Source: an uncultured Deinococcota bacterium (GTDB lineage: Bacteria > Deinococcota > Deinococci > Deinococcales > Trueperaceae). From it: a stretch of DNA of 32,159 bases. Positions 24,798 through 32,159 of this stretch are shown piece after piece. The position numbers were made by a program, and so were the translations under genes. Under the pieces are notes generated by a model that was not told the origin of the DNA, ran no database searches, and was given only the letters and a program-made list of their open reading frames with translations. The stretch covers positions 1 through 32,159 of the forward strand of contig CAMZLP010000067.1 of assembly GCA_947311535.1 (NCBI GenBank), in the 5' to 3' direction. Position 1 is the first letter of the stretch, and each line of letters begins with the position of its first letter.

Positions 24798-25315
24798 AAT
24801 GGGTTTTATGGTTTAACATAATAAATAAGATGATTATTGAAATTGTCACAAATATGTTTGCTGCAAATCAATTATAGTGAAATTTGTTTGCTAGCTACAG
24901 TGTTTTTGCTAAATATGTGGTCAATTTAATAATATCTTTAACTAAGACGATTAAGAGAAGAGGCAAATAATGAGAGTGCGCAAAAATAATCTTGCCTTTT
25001 TTTTAATAAACATCTAAGAAAATTTTAAGCCAAAGTTTAACTATTACCTAGCTACTTTAGTTGTAGATGGCGATAGTCCAAAGCATTACTCTAGTCGGGG
25101 TGCTTGCCCTTGTTTAGGCTCGTGTAGATTTTATAGATTGCTTTTATGTTAATTAAAGTTTATGGCAAATTGAAATTTTAGGAGTGGAACTGGGTATCAA
25201 TATTAATAGAATTGGCTGTAGCTGTGGTTTCTAGCAATTCACCCCAAAGGCTATCCAAAGGCTATGTCAGGTAATTAGCTAAACTTTCATAAATTAGGAG
25301 TAGGCTTAACAAATA
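24798..25315. other. Divergent 518-bp gap upstream of hemL
   Basis: No supported gene. A minus-strand TATAAT at 24871-24876 is a tentative hemL -10 without a good -35. AGGCAA (24961-24966) and TTGCCTTTTTTTT (from about 24993) could pair across a 26-nt loop. A degenerate palindrome relative, TTTAGGCTCGTGTAG, lies at about 25113-25127. The 11-mer CCAAAGGCTAT is repeated near 25243-25264. The gap is long enough for regulatory sites of the heme operon. Confidence 0.4.
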
Positions 25316-27838
25316 ATGCGGTATTTAATTATTTTATTATTATTTTTTGGCTGGGCTTTTGCCAGCGAAGAAATTGAGACCGAGCATTTCAGCATTATTT
25401 TTGACAAAGAATATATTGAATACGCCCAAAGAATAGCTGCTGAAGCGGAGCAAGCACTGTTGGTTTTAAGCCCAATATTTGCTAGCCCAAAAGAAAAAAT
25501 AGTTATTAGGATTTACCCTAAAACTGATACTTTTAATGCTTCGGCCAGCCCGTATCCACGCTCTACAATGGTTTTTAGAACAGTAAGGTCTGCTAGTTTT
25601 AGATCTGTTTATACGGTAATTATTCATGAATTAACCCATATTAAACAGCTTGCTTTTACTGAGGGTGTAGATGGCAAGGCTGGCTTGCTATTAGGTTTGG
25701 ATTTGGGCACTGGTTTTGAAGATATTTCTGCAATTCCACCGGCTTGGTTTATAGAGGGCATTGCAACTTGGGTTGAATCTCACTATGCTATCAATGGTCG
25801 TTTGTATTCTTCTTTTACTAGCGAGCTAATAGATAGCCTTGTTTTGGGTGATAATTGGCCTAGTTTAACTGACTTGAGTTTGGCTAATTTGGAAAGCTGG
25901 CCCGCAGGCGCTGCTAGATATTATTTGGGAGTTGGCTTTATAGAGTATTTAGTAGAAAAATACAGCTTTGAAACCATAATTGATTTATTAAAAAACTATA
26001 ATTCCAGTTATTACAAAGACTCGTTTTCTCAGAATTGGCAAAAATTAACAGGCTCGAGCCTGTTCTCAGAATACGCAGACTGGACTGCCATCACAAAAGA
26101 AAATGCTCTAAAACGTAAAGAAAAAGCTCAACTAGAATATCAACTCAGCCAAAGTGGCTGGTTTAAATCTGGCTTAGCAATTAGCCCTGATGGTCGGAGA
26201 ATTGCTTACGGCTATATTGACGCTGAGTTAAAGGAAAGCTATTTAATTTTGGCAGACTATGACGGCAAAAACTTGAGCAACAGAAAAGTCTTGGCAAATA
26301 TTAAAGCCATAGACATAGCTTGGTTAGACAATAATAGCCTTGTCTACAACCGTATATTCAGTTTTTTGGACAGTGACAGTTTTTTAGATTTATTTAGTTT
26401 CGATTTGCAAACTAATAGTGAAAAAAGATTGACCAATAAGGCTCGAGCCTTATTTCCTAGTAGTTATAATGGCTGTATTTACTATGTCCAAAACTCAGTT
26501 GTGACAGGCTCTAGCATCAAAAAACTTTGCCAAAATGAAACAACAACAATTTATGAAACAAAAAACCAAACTTATCTAGGCTCTTTGGCTATTAGCCCCA
26601 ATGGTCAAATTATTTTTAGCCTAGTTTATGACAATGCTACTGATATTGTACTTTTGAAAAATGGAGAGTTTGAATTTATTACCGATGATCATTTTTCTAG
26701 ACAAGCAGGTTGGCTAAATCAAGATGAGATTTTATTTATTAGCAATGCTAGTGCTGGCGACCAGCTTTATAAATATAACTTACTGACAAAAGAATTAACT
26801 CAGCTTTCAGATAGCTTTGCTGGTGTGCTTAAATATAGTAATTTTAATGAGCAGATAGTTTACTTCTCGCTAACTGGAGAGGGTTATGATTTGTTTAGGC
26901 TCGAGCCTTTAGCAATTAGCAGCACATTGCCAAAAAATGATTTGGTAGTAGCAGATATAAGTTATAAGAATTACCCCGTCGGTCAATACAATCCGATTAA
27001 TTCATTGTTGCCATTTGCTTGGTACCCAGATGTTTCTTTTGCTAATAATCCACTACTTGTGGGCTTAGGTGCTAATATTTTGGGCGAAGATTATTCGGGC
27101 AAGCACAGCTATTTAATCAACTTCGGTTACAGATTTGGCTCAGCTACATCAGCCGGCTATTATTCAGCTCTTAATTACTATTACAAAGAGAATTATACAA
27201 ATTTGATTTTTTCGCTTGCCAAAGAGCAAAATACCGATAGCCAGATTAAATTTGGCATTAGTCAATATATCCCGCTAGATAAGCAAGCGCTTTATTTCTC
27301 GGCTAGTTTAGACAGCTCGCTGGCAATTCCTGATTTTAAACTAAAGCCGCAGCTGCGGTTGCTTGCCAGCTTTACAGCCGTTAAAGGCAGCGCTGATGAT
27401 AAAAGGGGTTTTTCTTTTGCCCTGAGTAGTTACTCTGATATTAGGCATGAGCTTTTGTACAGCAAACTTAGTGCTTTTGCAAATTATTATTATCCACTAA
27501 AAAAGCTTGATTTAGTTGGAAACATTGCTCTTAATCTTAATATGTCTACAGATTTTGAAAAGCTTTATCCGCTTAATTTTAGGCTAGTTTACAACTACCG
27601 TTTGCCGCTTAAGCTCCGCTATGATGACGGTTTGTATGGGCTCGAGTATATCCGAATTAGCCCCAGTATTGCTACAAGCTACAACTTTAACGATTCAAGC
27701 ATAAATTTTTCTTCAAGCATTGCTTTAGGGGCAGAGCTTATGCTTTTTTACAATCTGCCAATTAGCTACGGCATAGAGATTCCAATTTATAATACTGCTT
27801 ATAAATTAAGCCTTAAAACAGCACTTGATTTACCATAA
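25316..27838 (+). CDS. Exported gluzincin-like peptidase fused to a TolB-like propeller and a C-terminal barrel-like domain
   Basis: 840 residues with a signal peptide (MRYLIILLLFFGWAFA). Residues about 20-260 are a zinc metallopeptidase domain: HELTH (104-108), with a third ligand likely E148 in WFIEGIATWVE, the gluzincin / peptidase-MA pattern. Residues about 275-560 contain repeated blades such as SGLAISPDGRRIAYGY and LAISPNGQIIFSLVY, as in TolB/PD40 propellers. Residues about 595-840 alternate hydrophobic and polar residues with many aromatics (YLINFGYRFG, YYSALNYYYKENY), consistent with an outer-membrane beta-barrel of surface-antigen type. The protease may work at the cell envelope or surface. 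The barrel is inferred from composition. Four CTCGAG palindromes lie within it. Confidence 0.75.
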   Translation: MRYLIILLLFFGWAFASEEIETEHFSIIFDKEYIEYAQRIAAEAEQALLVLSPIFASPKEKIVIRIYPKTDTFNASASPYPRSTMVFRTVRSASFRSVYTVIIHELTHIKQLAFTEGVDGKAGLLLGLDLGTGFEDISAIPPAWFIEGIATWVESHYAINGRLYSSFTSELIDSLVLGDNWPSLTDLSLANLESWPAGAARYYLGVGFIEYLVEKYSFETIIDLLKNYNSSYYKDSFSQNWQKLTGSSLFSEYADWTAITKENALKRKEKAQLEYQLSQSGWFKSGLAISPDGRRIAYGYIDAELKESYLILADYDGKNLSNRKVLANIKAIDIAWLDNNSLVYNRIFSFLDSDSFLDLFSFDLQTNSEKRLTNKARALFPSSYNGCIYYVQNSVVTGSSIKKLCQNETTTIYETKNQTYLGSLAISPNGQIIFSLVYDNATDIVLLKNGEFEFITDDHFSRQAGWLNQDEILFISNASAGDQLYKYNLLTKELTQLSDSFAGVLKYSNFNEQIVYFSLTGEGYDLFRLEPLAISSTLPKNDLVVADISYKNYPVGQYNPINSLLPFAWYPDVSFANNPLLVGLGANILGEDYSGKHSYLINFGYRFGSATSAGYYSALNYYYKENYTNLIFSLAKEQNTDSQIKFGISQYIPLDKQALYFSASLDSSLAIPDFKLKPQLRLLASFTAVKGSADDKRGFSFALSSYSDIRHELLYSKLSAFANYYYPLKKLDLVGNIALNLNMSTDFEKLYPLNFRLVYNYRLPLKLRYDDGLYGLEYIRISPSIATSYNFNDSSINFSSSIALGAELMLFYNLPISYGIEIPIYNTAYKLSLKTALDLP
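26047..26064. repeat. 18-bp perfect palindrome on the GGCTCGAGCC core
   Basis: AACAGGCTCGAGCCTGTT inside the peptidase/propeller gene, read there as T-G-S-S-L-F. The arms AACA/TGTT differ from those of other copies. Confidence 0.9.
26435..26454. repeat. 20-bp perfect palindrome on the GGCTCGAGCC core
   Basis: AATAAGGCTCGAGCCTTATT inside the propeller part of the same gene, read as N-K-A-R-A-L-F. The arms are unrelated to those at 26047. Confidence 0.9.
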
Positions 27839-27950
27839 TTAGCTGAATTCATAATGTTTGACAAGTGATATGTTGGTATTAACCATGAAAGTGCTAAAAA
27901 GTATTTAATTGAGTTTGCTATAAGCTATCTCGTGAACTTATATGTATTTG

Positions 27951-29078
27951 CTAATTATCGTTTTTAGCTGATTTAAAGACTGCCAGAAACTCAGTAGCTA
28001 GATTGCTAATTGGCTCATTATTTATAAGAACGCTTGCTGCATTGTCAAGCTCTAAATAAAGAGGCAATGCAAACACTAGCTCTTCATTTTTCTTAGCTAA
28101 CTTATCTAATAGCAAATTTTCAGCCTTAGGGCTAGTGCCTGAGTATATTTTGATTTGAGCATCAGCAAGAAAAGAAATTGAGATGCTAGTTTCTTTTATT
28201 ATTATTTCTTTAATTGTGCTTTCAAGTTTTCTATCATTTTGCGGTATTGTTTGCTCTGGGTTGGCATTAGCTGCCGAGCCGCTAACGCCAGTAGGCCCAG
28301 TTCCTACGATTGAAGTAGCTGCGGATCTAGCTACGGAGCCTACACCACTAGCAGTTGTTTCAGCAACAGGATTTTGTTCTTCTGTCGCTTCAAAAGCAGC
28401 AGTGTTAGTTGCTGAGCCGGTATTAATTTCTGCTTCAGCTTGCAGTACTTCGTCATTTTCTGGCGGGCTTACAGCAGTAATAGTAGTAGGGCTGTCAGCA
28501 AGGTTTGGCTCTAGTTCTTCTTCTGGTGCTTCTACAATGTTTGCTAAATCAGCAACAGATGTATTTACTCCATCTATTTTTAAATTAGGATTGCTAGGCT
28601 CAACTGGGCTTGGAGCACTGATGACTGGGCTATTTGCTGGGCTTTGGCTGTCTGTTTGGATATATTCTTTATCATTAGCCGTTATTTCAGCTGCTCTGCT
28701 GCTTAGCTCGCTACTAACCTCAGCTCCACTAGGAGCTACGGCAGCCTGAGGTGCTGGGGCTGGCACTGGCATAGTTTCTAAGATTGGGCTTGAACTTTGA
28801 TTTGAGTTTTGTGGAAACAAGGTATTTTTGTAAGGTAGTACAAAAATACCTGCTAAAACAGCAGCTAGTGCAAAGCTGGTAAAAGCAAGCTTCTGGGGAG
28901 ATTTGAGCTTGATATTTGTAAAACGCTGTTTTATTGCAAAGTTTAAAGCTCCAAGCTGCCAAGCCATTCTATTATTTCTAACAAAGTTTAGCTCATTATT
29001 CATATCATCAACCCAGCTTTTGGCATCTTTTGGGGCAATTATTTTAGCAAGTTTTATCAATAGTGGTTTTTTGTTCAT
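27951..29078 (-). CDS. PadR-linked single-pass membrane protein with RodZ-tail-like domain
   Basis: 375 residues. An N-terminal cytoplasmic part (APKDAKSWVDDMNNELNFV...AWQLGALNFAIKQRF) resembles proteins encoded next to PadR regulators. One transmembrane helix lies near residues 64-82 (LAFTSFALAAVLAGIFVLP). A long, low-complexity Pro/Ala/Ser/Glu-rich linker covers about 90-285. The C-terminal domain (about 290-370, ISFLADAQIKIYSG...LELDNAASVLINNEPI) looks like the DUF4115 tail of RodZ. The outside domain may sense or bind an envelope ligand while the inside contacts PadR (inference). Its ATG overlaps the padR stop by 4 bp. Confidence 0.65.
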   Translation of the reverse strand: MNKKPLLIKLAKIIAPKDAKSWVDDMNNELNFVRNNRMAWQLGALNFAIKQRFTNIKLKSPQKLAFTSFALAAVLAGIFVLPYKNTLFPQNSNQSSSPILETMPVPAPAPQAAVAPSGAEVSSELSSRAAEITANDKEYIQTDSQSPANSPVISAPSPVEPSNPNLKIDGVNTSVADLANIVEAPEEELEPNLADSPTTITAVSPPENDEVLQAEAEINTGSATNTAAFEATEEQNPVAETTASGVGSVARSAATSIVGTGPTGVSGSAANANPEQTIPQNDRKLESTIKEIIIKETSISISFLADAQIKIYSGTSPKAENLLLDKLAKKNEELVFALPLYLELDNAASVLINNEPISNLATEFLAVFKSAKNDN

Positions 29079-29368
29079 AATTTGCCTTTTATGCCTTGTT
29101 CGTATTCGTTTTCCATAATTGCTCGTTCAGCGTATTTTATTCCAGCTATAGAGAGTTTATAATTAATGCGGTTTCTACCATCAATTAGCGTTGAGCTTTT
29201 TAGCAAATAGCCCTCGTCAAATAGTTTTTTTAAAAGTCCGTACAAGGTTCCTGGACCTATTTTAATCGCAGTCATAATCTCATAGCCATAAGTCTCTTCT
29301 TTATCTAGGATATGCTCGAGCAGATTGATTTGCTGTTGAGAGGGCATACGGTAGCGTTTTTTTGCCAT
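29075..29368 (-). CDS. PadR-family transcriptional regulator
   Basis: A 97-residue winged-helix repressor of the PadR type, lacking a long C-terminal dimerisation arm. Visible signature: YGYEIMTAIKIGPGTLYGLLKKLFDEGYL (27-55), then the wing LIDGRNRINYKLSIAGIKYAE. It is the first gene of the pair with the membrane protein at 27951 (4-bp overlap) and diverges from the DUF2330 gene. The shared region contains inverted repeats at 29430-29439 and 29446-29469, plausible operators. Confidence 0.9.
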   Translation of the reverse strand: MAKKRYRMPSQQQINLLEHILDKEETYGYEIMTAIKIGPGTLYGLLKKLFDEGYLLKSSTLIDGRNRINYKLSIAGIKYAERAIMENEYEQGIKGKL

Positions 29369-29429
29369 CAGGCGTAAGCAATCCTTGTCATGGTTATATT
29401 CTACAATGCTTATTAAGTCAATAAAACTC

Positions 29430-29469
29430 GATATATATCAATTTTGCTTAGTAATGGCTTATACTAAGC
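29430..29469. promoter_or_regulatory. Inverted repeats and -10 box in the padR/DUF2330 intergenic region
   Basis: GATATATATC (29430-29439) is a perfect 10-bp palindrome of the AT-alternating kind. GCTTAGTA (29446-29453) and TACTAAGC (29462-29469) form a perfect 8-bp inverted repeat with an 8-nt spacer. The second overlaps TATACT (29460-29465), a good -10 for the plus-strand gene. Binding here could repress the DUF2330 gene and padR itself. Confidence 0.5.
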
Positions 29470-29544
29470 TGTAAACTCTAAACTATGCTAGTCAAGAGCA
29501 AGAATATTTCTTTGCACTTGTGGGCAATTTTCAAGGAGGGTTTT

Positions 29545-30858
29545 GTGAAAAAGAGAGCATCGTTAATTCTATTGATAAGCATAATGGGTAGTATTGGCTT
29601 GGCATTTTGCGGTTTCTATGTCGGCAAAGCAGGTACTGATTTATTCAATGAGAGTTCAGAAGTAATTATAGCCCGAGATGGTAACCGCACAATTTTGACC
29701 ATGTCTAACGATTACCAAGGTGAAATGAGCGAGTTTGCAATTGTAGTGCCAATCCCTTATGTATTTAGCGAAGACCAAATACAAGTTGGTGACCCTTTAA
29801 TATTTGATAAAATTGATGCCTATAGCGCACCAAGATTAGTAGAGTATTTTGATTCTGACCCTTGTTATGTCCGTGAATATGAAAAGCGTAATCTTAATAC
29901 TCCAGTACAACCTGTTGCTAGATTTGCTGATGATTCTGAGCGTGCAGGATCCCTAGGTGTAACCATTGAAGACAAATTTACAGTAGGCGAATACGATATA
30001 TTGATTTTGGGTGCTGAGGAATCTAATGGTTTAGAAACTTGGTTAATAGAAAATGGTTATAAAATACCTAAGGGCGCTCGTGAAGCACTTGCTCCTTATA
30101 TAAAAATGGGCATGAAATTCTTTGTGGCTAAGGTCAATCTAGAAGAATTTGATAAATCAAATTCAAACCAATTAAGACCAATTATGATGGCTTTTCAATC
30201 TGATGATTTTATGTTGCCAATACAATTAGGCATGGTAAATGCTAAAGGTCCACAGGATTTAATAGTTTATTTGCTATCACCAGAAGGTAGAATAGAACTG
30301 GCCAATTATCGTACTGCAAAAATGCCAAGTGATGTCTATGTACCAGAATTTGTAGAAAATGAATTTGGTGAAGTTTATACAGCTATGTTTGAGAATATTT
30401 ATGAGCGAGAGGGCAAAAATGTTGCTTTGTTAGAATATGCTTGGGATATGGCATGGTGTGATCCTTGTGCTGCTGACCCTCTTAGCCAAGAAGAATTATT
30501 ACAAGCAGGGGTATTTTGGTTAGATAGTAGTTTTGAGAGTGCCCCAAATGTTTATCTTACTCGTATGCATGTGCGCTATACGCCAGAGAAATTCAAAAAT
30601 GACTTAATGTTTAAAGTGACCCAAAACCGTGATAACTTTCAAGGTAGATATATTATGCAACGCCCGTTCAAAGGAGAAATAACTTGTGAGGTCGGTAAGG
30701 ACTATGTCCAACAAGTTCGCGATAGGCAAGAAAGAGAAGCTAGAAATTTAGCAAATTTAACTGGCTGGAAATACTCGGATATTTGGGCAAAAATAGAGCT
30801 GTTTAACCCACCTGTAGAGATACCAAATTGGTGGCAGAGGGTATTTAAGAAGCCTTAA
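29545..30858 (+). CDS. DUF2330-family exported protein
   Basis: Start taken as GTG 29545, preceded by AAGGAGG 6 nt upstream; the ATG at 29485 has no ribosome-binding site and would place 20 polar residues before the signal. The 437-residue protein begins VKKRASLILLISIMGSIGLA, a clear signal sequence. AFCGFYV then matches the DUF2330 family start, followed by ARDGNRTILTMSNDYQGEMSEFAIVVPIP. A CDPC motif (C305, C308) lies in AWCDPCAADPLS. The family is of unknown function and typically exported. It ends at the long CTCGAG-containing hairpin. Expression is possibly controlled by the divergent PadR. Confidence 0.82.
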   Translation: MKKRASLILLISIMGSIGLAFCGFYVGKAGTDLFNESSEVIIARDGNRTILTMSNDYQGEMSEFAIVVPIPYVFSEDQIQVGDPLIFDKIDAYSAPRLVEYFDSDPCYVREYEKRNLNTPVQPVARFADDSERAGSLGVTIEDKFTVGEYDILILGAEESNGLETWLIENGYKIPKGAREALAPYIKMGMKFFVAKVNLEEFDKSNSNQLRPIMMAFQSDDFMLPIQLGMVNAKGPQDLIVYLLSPEGRIELANYRTAKMPSDVYVPEFVENEFGEVYTAMFENIYEREGKNVALLEYAWDMAWCDPCAADPLSQEELLQAGVFWLDSSFESAPNVYLTRMHVRYTPEKFKNDLMFKVTQNRDNFQGRYIMQRPFKGEITCEVGKDYVQQVRDRQEREARNLANLTGWKYSDIWAKIELFNPPVEIPNWWQRVFKKP

Positions 30859-30881
30859 TTAGTTTTGCTGCTGGCATGGAT

Positions 30882-30920
30882 AGGCTCGAGCTTATTGCAA
30901 TAGGCTCGAGCCTGTTTTTA
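30882..30920 (+). terminator. Terminator hairpin built from two iterated palindromes
   Basis: Positions 30882-30913 form a 32-nt palindrome, AGGCTCGAGCTTATTG / CAATAGGCTCGAGCCT, with a single T-G mismatch (a U-G pair in RNA). It is followed by GTTTTTA. It lies 24 nt after the DUF2330 stop. Each half contains one CTCGAG core. Confidence 0.75.
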
Positions 30921-31111
30921 TAACGGGTTAAACTGAATCTAAAAATACTAATTATTATTTTAAAAAAGCAAATAGCAGTCTAAAAATGTTGAAATTCAGC
31001 TTATTTTTTTGCTGTAACTGCTCTATTGCTCCTAAGCAAATTTGTAGATAAACCCCAATTAGGTTATTATTTCACTCAGGATATGAAATAGTTAACATTT
31101 TGGGGGGCAAA
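30921..31111. other. Leader region of the lipoprotein gene
   Basis: About 190 bp of AT-rich sequence between the DUF2330 terminator and the next gene. No gene or clear promoter was recognised. A GGGGGG stretch just before 31112 serves as the ribosome-binding site. Confidence 0.4.
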
Positions 31112-32029
31112 ATGCGTAATTTTTATAATTTTAGTAGTTTCTTGCTTTTGGTTTTTATATTGCTTTCTTGTAGTCCTACAAAAAAGCCTGATATTGATAA
31201 TCCACCAATTTCTTATAATGCCAGAATTGGTGACAAAGTTTGGCAAGATAGCAATGCAGACGGCATAAAACAAAAACCCGAAGCAGGTTTTGCAAATGTG
31301 AAAATAAACCTTTACGAAGATAAAAATAATGATGGTAGAGCTGATTCTGGCATTATTAAAAGCACTCTTAGTGATGTCGGTGGATATTATCAGTTTAGAG
31401 ACTTAAACCCTAATATCAACGATTTAGTTGAGGTTGTAGCACCAGCAGGCTATGAGTTTTCTAAAAAGCACAACCCTTTAGCTAAAAATAAAGATTATGA
31501 CTCAGACATAAACCCCAATACCGCTTTTAGTGATAGCATAAATTTGGAAGATAAATACTTTTATTGGATTGATGCTGCTTTAAAAGAAAAGAAAATAGAC
31601 AGCGATAAGATGGCAAGCGTTGGCGATAAGGTTTGGTTAGATGAAAATCGAGATGCTGTAAAACAAAGCTCTGAGCCTGGTTTGGCAAATATAGAAATAC
31701 ACCTTTGGCAAGGCAGCAATAAACCAGAAGATAAAATTGCTAGCACCAAAACCGATAGCCTTGGCTATTATCGCTTTGATAATTTGAATCCAGATTTAGA
31801 TTACTATTTAGAAATAGTACTAGCTTCTGACTACCAGCTTTCTAGGCAACATAATCCAGCAGCAAGTGGAAGAGATTGGGATTCTGACTTTAACCCAGAA
31901 ACTTGGACAACTGAGCGTTTGGATTTGGAACGCGGCAAACATAATTATTGGCTAGGTGATGCAGGATTATATAAAGATGATTCACCATTAGAGCCACCTT
32001 GTGAAGATGATGAAGCTTGTAATTTTTAG
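31112..32029 (+). CDS. Lipoprotein with two SdrD-B-like repeats
   Basis: Start ATG 31112 with GGGGG just upstream; a TTG at 31100 overlaps that site. 305 residues. The signal peptide with lipobox FILLSC puts the lipidated Cys at 20. Two collagen-binding-B-like (SdrD B) domains follow. Repeat 1 is about 39-156 (IGDKVWQDSNADGIKQ...DYDSDINP) and repeat 2 about 169-287 (VGDKVWLDENRDAVKQ...DWDSDFNP). Both keep the Asp/Asn-rich Ca2+-binding-type loops and a closing YWIDA / YWLGDA. The tail is acidic and ends CEDDEACNF. It is probably a surface or periplasmic adhesin-like or structural protein. The stop codon lies in a 14-bp tandem repeat. Confidence 0.85.
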   Translation: MRNFYNFSSFLLLVFILLSCSPTKKPDIDNPPISYNARIGDKVWQDSNADGIKQKPEAGFANVKINLYEDKNNDGRADSGIIKSTLSDVGGYYQFRDLNPNINDLVEVVAPAGYEFSKKHNPLAKNKDYDSDINPNTAFSDSINLEDKYFYWIDAALKEKKIDSDKMASVGDKVWLDENRDAVKQSSEPGLANIEIHLWQGSNKPEDKIASTKTDSLGYYRFDNLNPDLDYYLEIVLASDYQLSRQHNPAASGRDWDSDFNPETWTTERLDLERGKHNYWLGDAGLYKDDSPLEPPCEDDEACNF

Positions 32030-32052
32030 CTTGTAATTTTTAGTTTGTAATT
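32016..32052. repeat. 14-bp tandem repeat across a stop codon
   Basis: CTTGTAATTTTTAG at 32016-32029 and 32030-32043, then a partial copy at 32044-32052. It covers the last codons and the TAG of the lipoprotein gene, a recent slippage-type duplication. Confidence 0.85.
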
Positions 32053-32159
32053 CTGCTTTAGCCATATGCTTGCCAAGATAGCGGTTTTTTTGGTTTGTGC
32101 TACTCATATCCTCTCAATTTTGTTTAATTTGTCAATTTCCCATTTTTTGGGGTTGTTGA
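32053..32159. other. Right edge, no gene seen
   Basis: The final 107 bases are T-rich and show no supported coding start or RNA feature. Confidence 0.4.

Larger units (their letters stand above)
915..30910. repeat. Dispersed iterated palindrome, core CTCGAG / GGCTCGAGCC (32 copies)
   Basis: Hand count of core starts: 915, 1215, 1486, 3049, 4441, 8228, 9172, 10133, 10567, 10879, 11076, 12690, 13456, 13722, 13915, 14291, 14411, 15074, 16588, 19661, 21394, 22065, 23422, 23766, 24153, 26053, 26442, 26900, 27641, 29315, 30885 and 30905. Twenty-five extend to GCTCGAGC; the full 10-mer GGCTCGAGCC occurs at 4439, 10131, 10565, 26051, 26440, 26898 and 30903. Copies lie within genes in several frames and between genes. 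None falls in 4447-8227 (T-box, glyS) or 16594-19660. At roughly 38% GC about four cores would be expected. Confidence 0.9.

Noticed and set aside
24871-24876. TATAAT as the hemL promoter
   Set aside because: No acceptable -35 hexamer at 16-18 bp spacing; kept only as a tentative note in the gap entry.
24970-25017. 15-codon ORF (starting MRVRKNN) after AGAGG, upstream of hemL on the opposite strand
   Set aside because: Too short, no downstream gene in the same transcription unit to regulate, and it overlaps a possible hairpin with T-run.
28183-28749. 188-residue plus-strand ORF opposite the PadR-linked membrane protein
   Set aside because: It is the antisense of the Pro/Ala/Ser-rich linker; its low-complexity hydrophobic composition follows from that. 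No ribosome-binding site, and the minus-strand gene has better support.

Overview
This is an AT-rich bacterial chromosome segment, tightly packed, with long operons whose genes often overlap by 4-14 bp. It looks like a Gram-negative organism. There is a two-repeat lipoprotein, a predicted outer-membrane barrel protein, a proteobacterial-type 16S rRNA methyltransferase (RsmJ), two ClpS adaptors and a ferrochelatase carrying the four cysteines of the [2Fe-2S] (animal/alphaproteobacterial-type) enzymes. A glycine T-box leader and a single-chain glycyl-tRNA synthetase are less usual for that background. Bdellovibrionota or another delta-like lineage would fit, but this is a low-confidence guess. 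No 16S gene, tRNA, phage, IS element or CRISPR array was seen.

Layout. 1-330: tandem 148-bp repeats with hairpins. 339-5073: RsmJ(-), secreted alpha/beta hydrolase(+), two unknown membrane-anchored proteins(-), HisN-like phosphatase(-) and an MFS transporter(-). 5253-7072: glycine T-box, glyS(+) and a strong terminator. 7073-9498: small membrane protein, then lipB-lipA (lipoate synthesis). 9599-10006: cold-shock gene with a structured leader and a terminator. 10112-12905: ABC-F ATPase translationally coupled to a HEAT-repeat protein. 13051-14868: a ClpP-fold (SDH-family) protease gene facing two coupled clpS genes. 15104-24770: one roughly 9.7-kb heme operon. 25316-27838: a secreted metallopeptidase/propeller/barrel protein. 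27951-29368: PadR regulator plus a RodZ-tail-like membrane protein, divergent from a DUF2330 protein (29545-30858). 31112-32029: SdrD-B-repeat lipoprotein.

The heme operon runs hemL-hemA-hemC-hemD-hemB-(response regulator)-hemE-hemN-hemH-hemJ. It encodes every step from glutamyl-tRNA to protoheme by the protoporphyrin route, using the oxygen-independent HemN and the quinone-linked membrane enzyme HemJ. An OmpR-type regulator with a degenerate receiver domain sits in the middle, overlapping hemE, and is a candidate pathway regulator.

The most unusual global signal is a highly iterated palindrome, GGCTCGAGCC. By hand count its core CTCGAG occurs 32 times, about once per kb and several-fold over expectation; 25 copies extend to GCTCGAGC. 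It lies inside genes in several reading frames and between genes. At some loci the palindrome is enlarged with locus-specific arms to 18, 20, 24 or 32 bp. It resembles in behaviour the cyanobacterial HIP1 phenomenon but with a different sequence.
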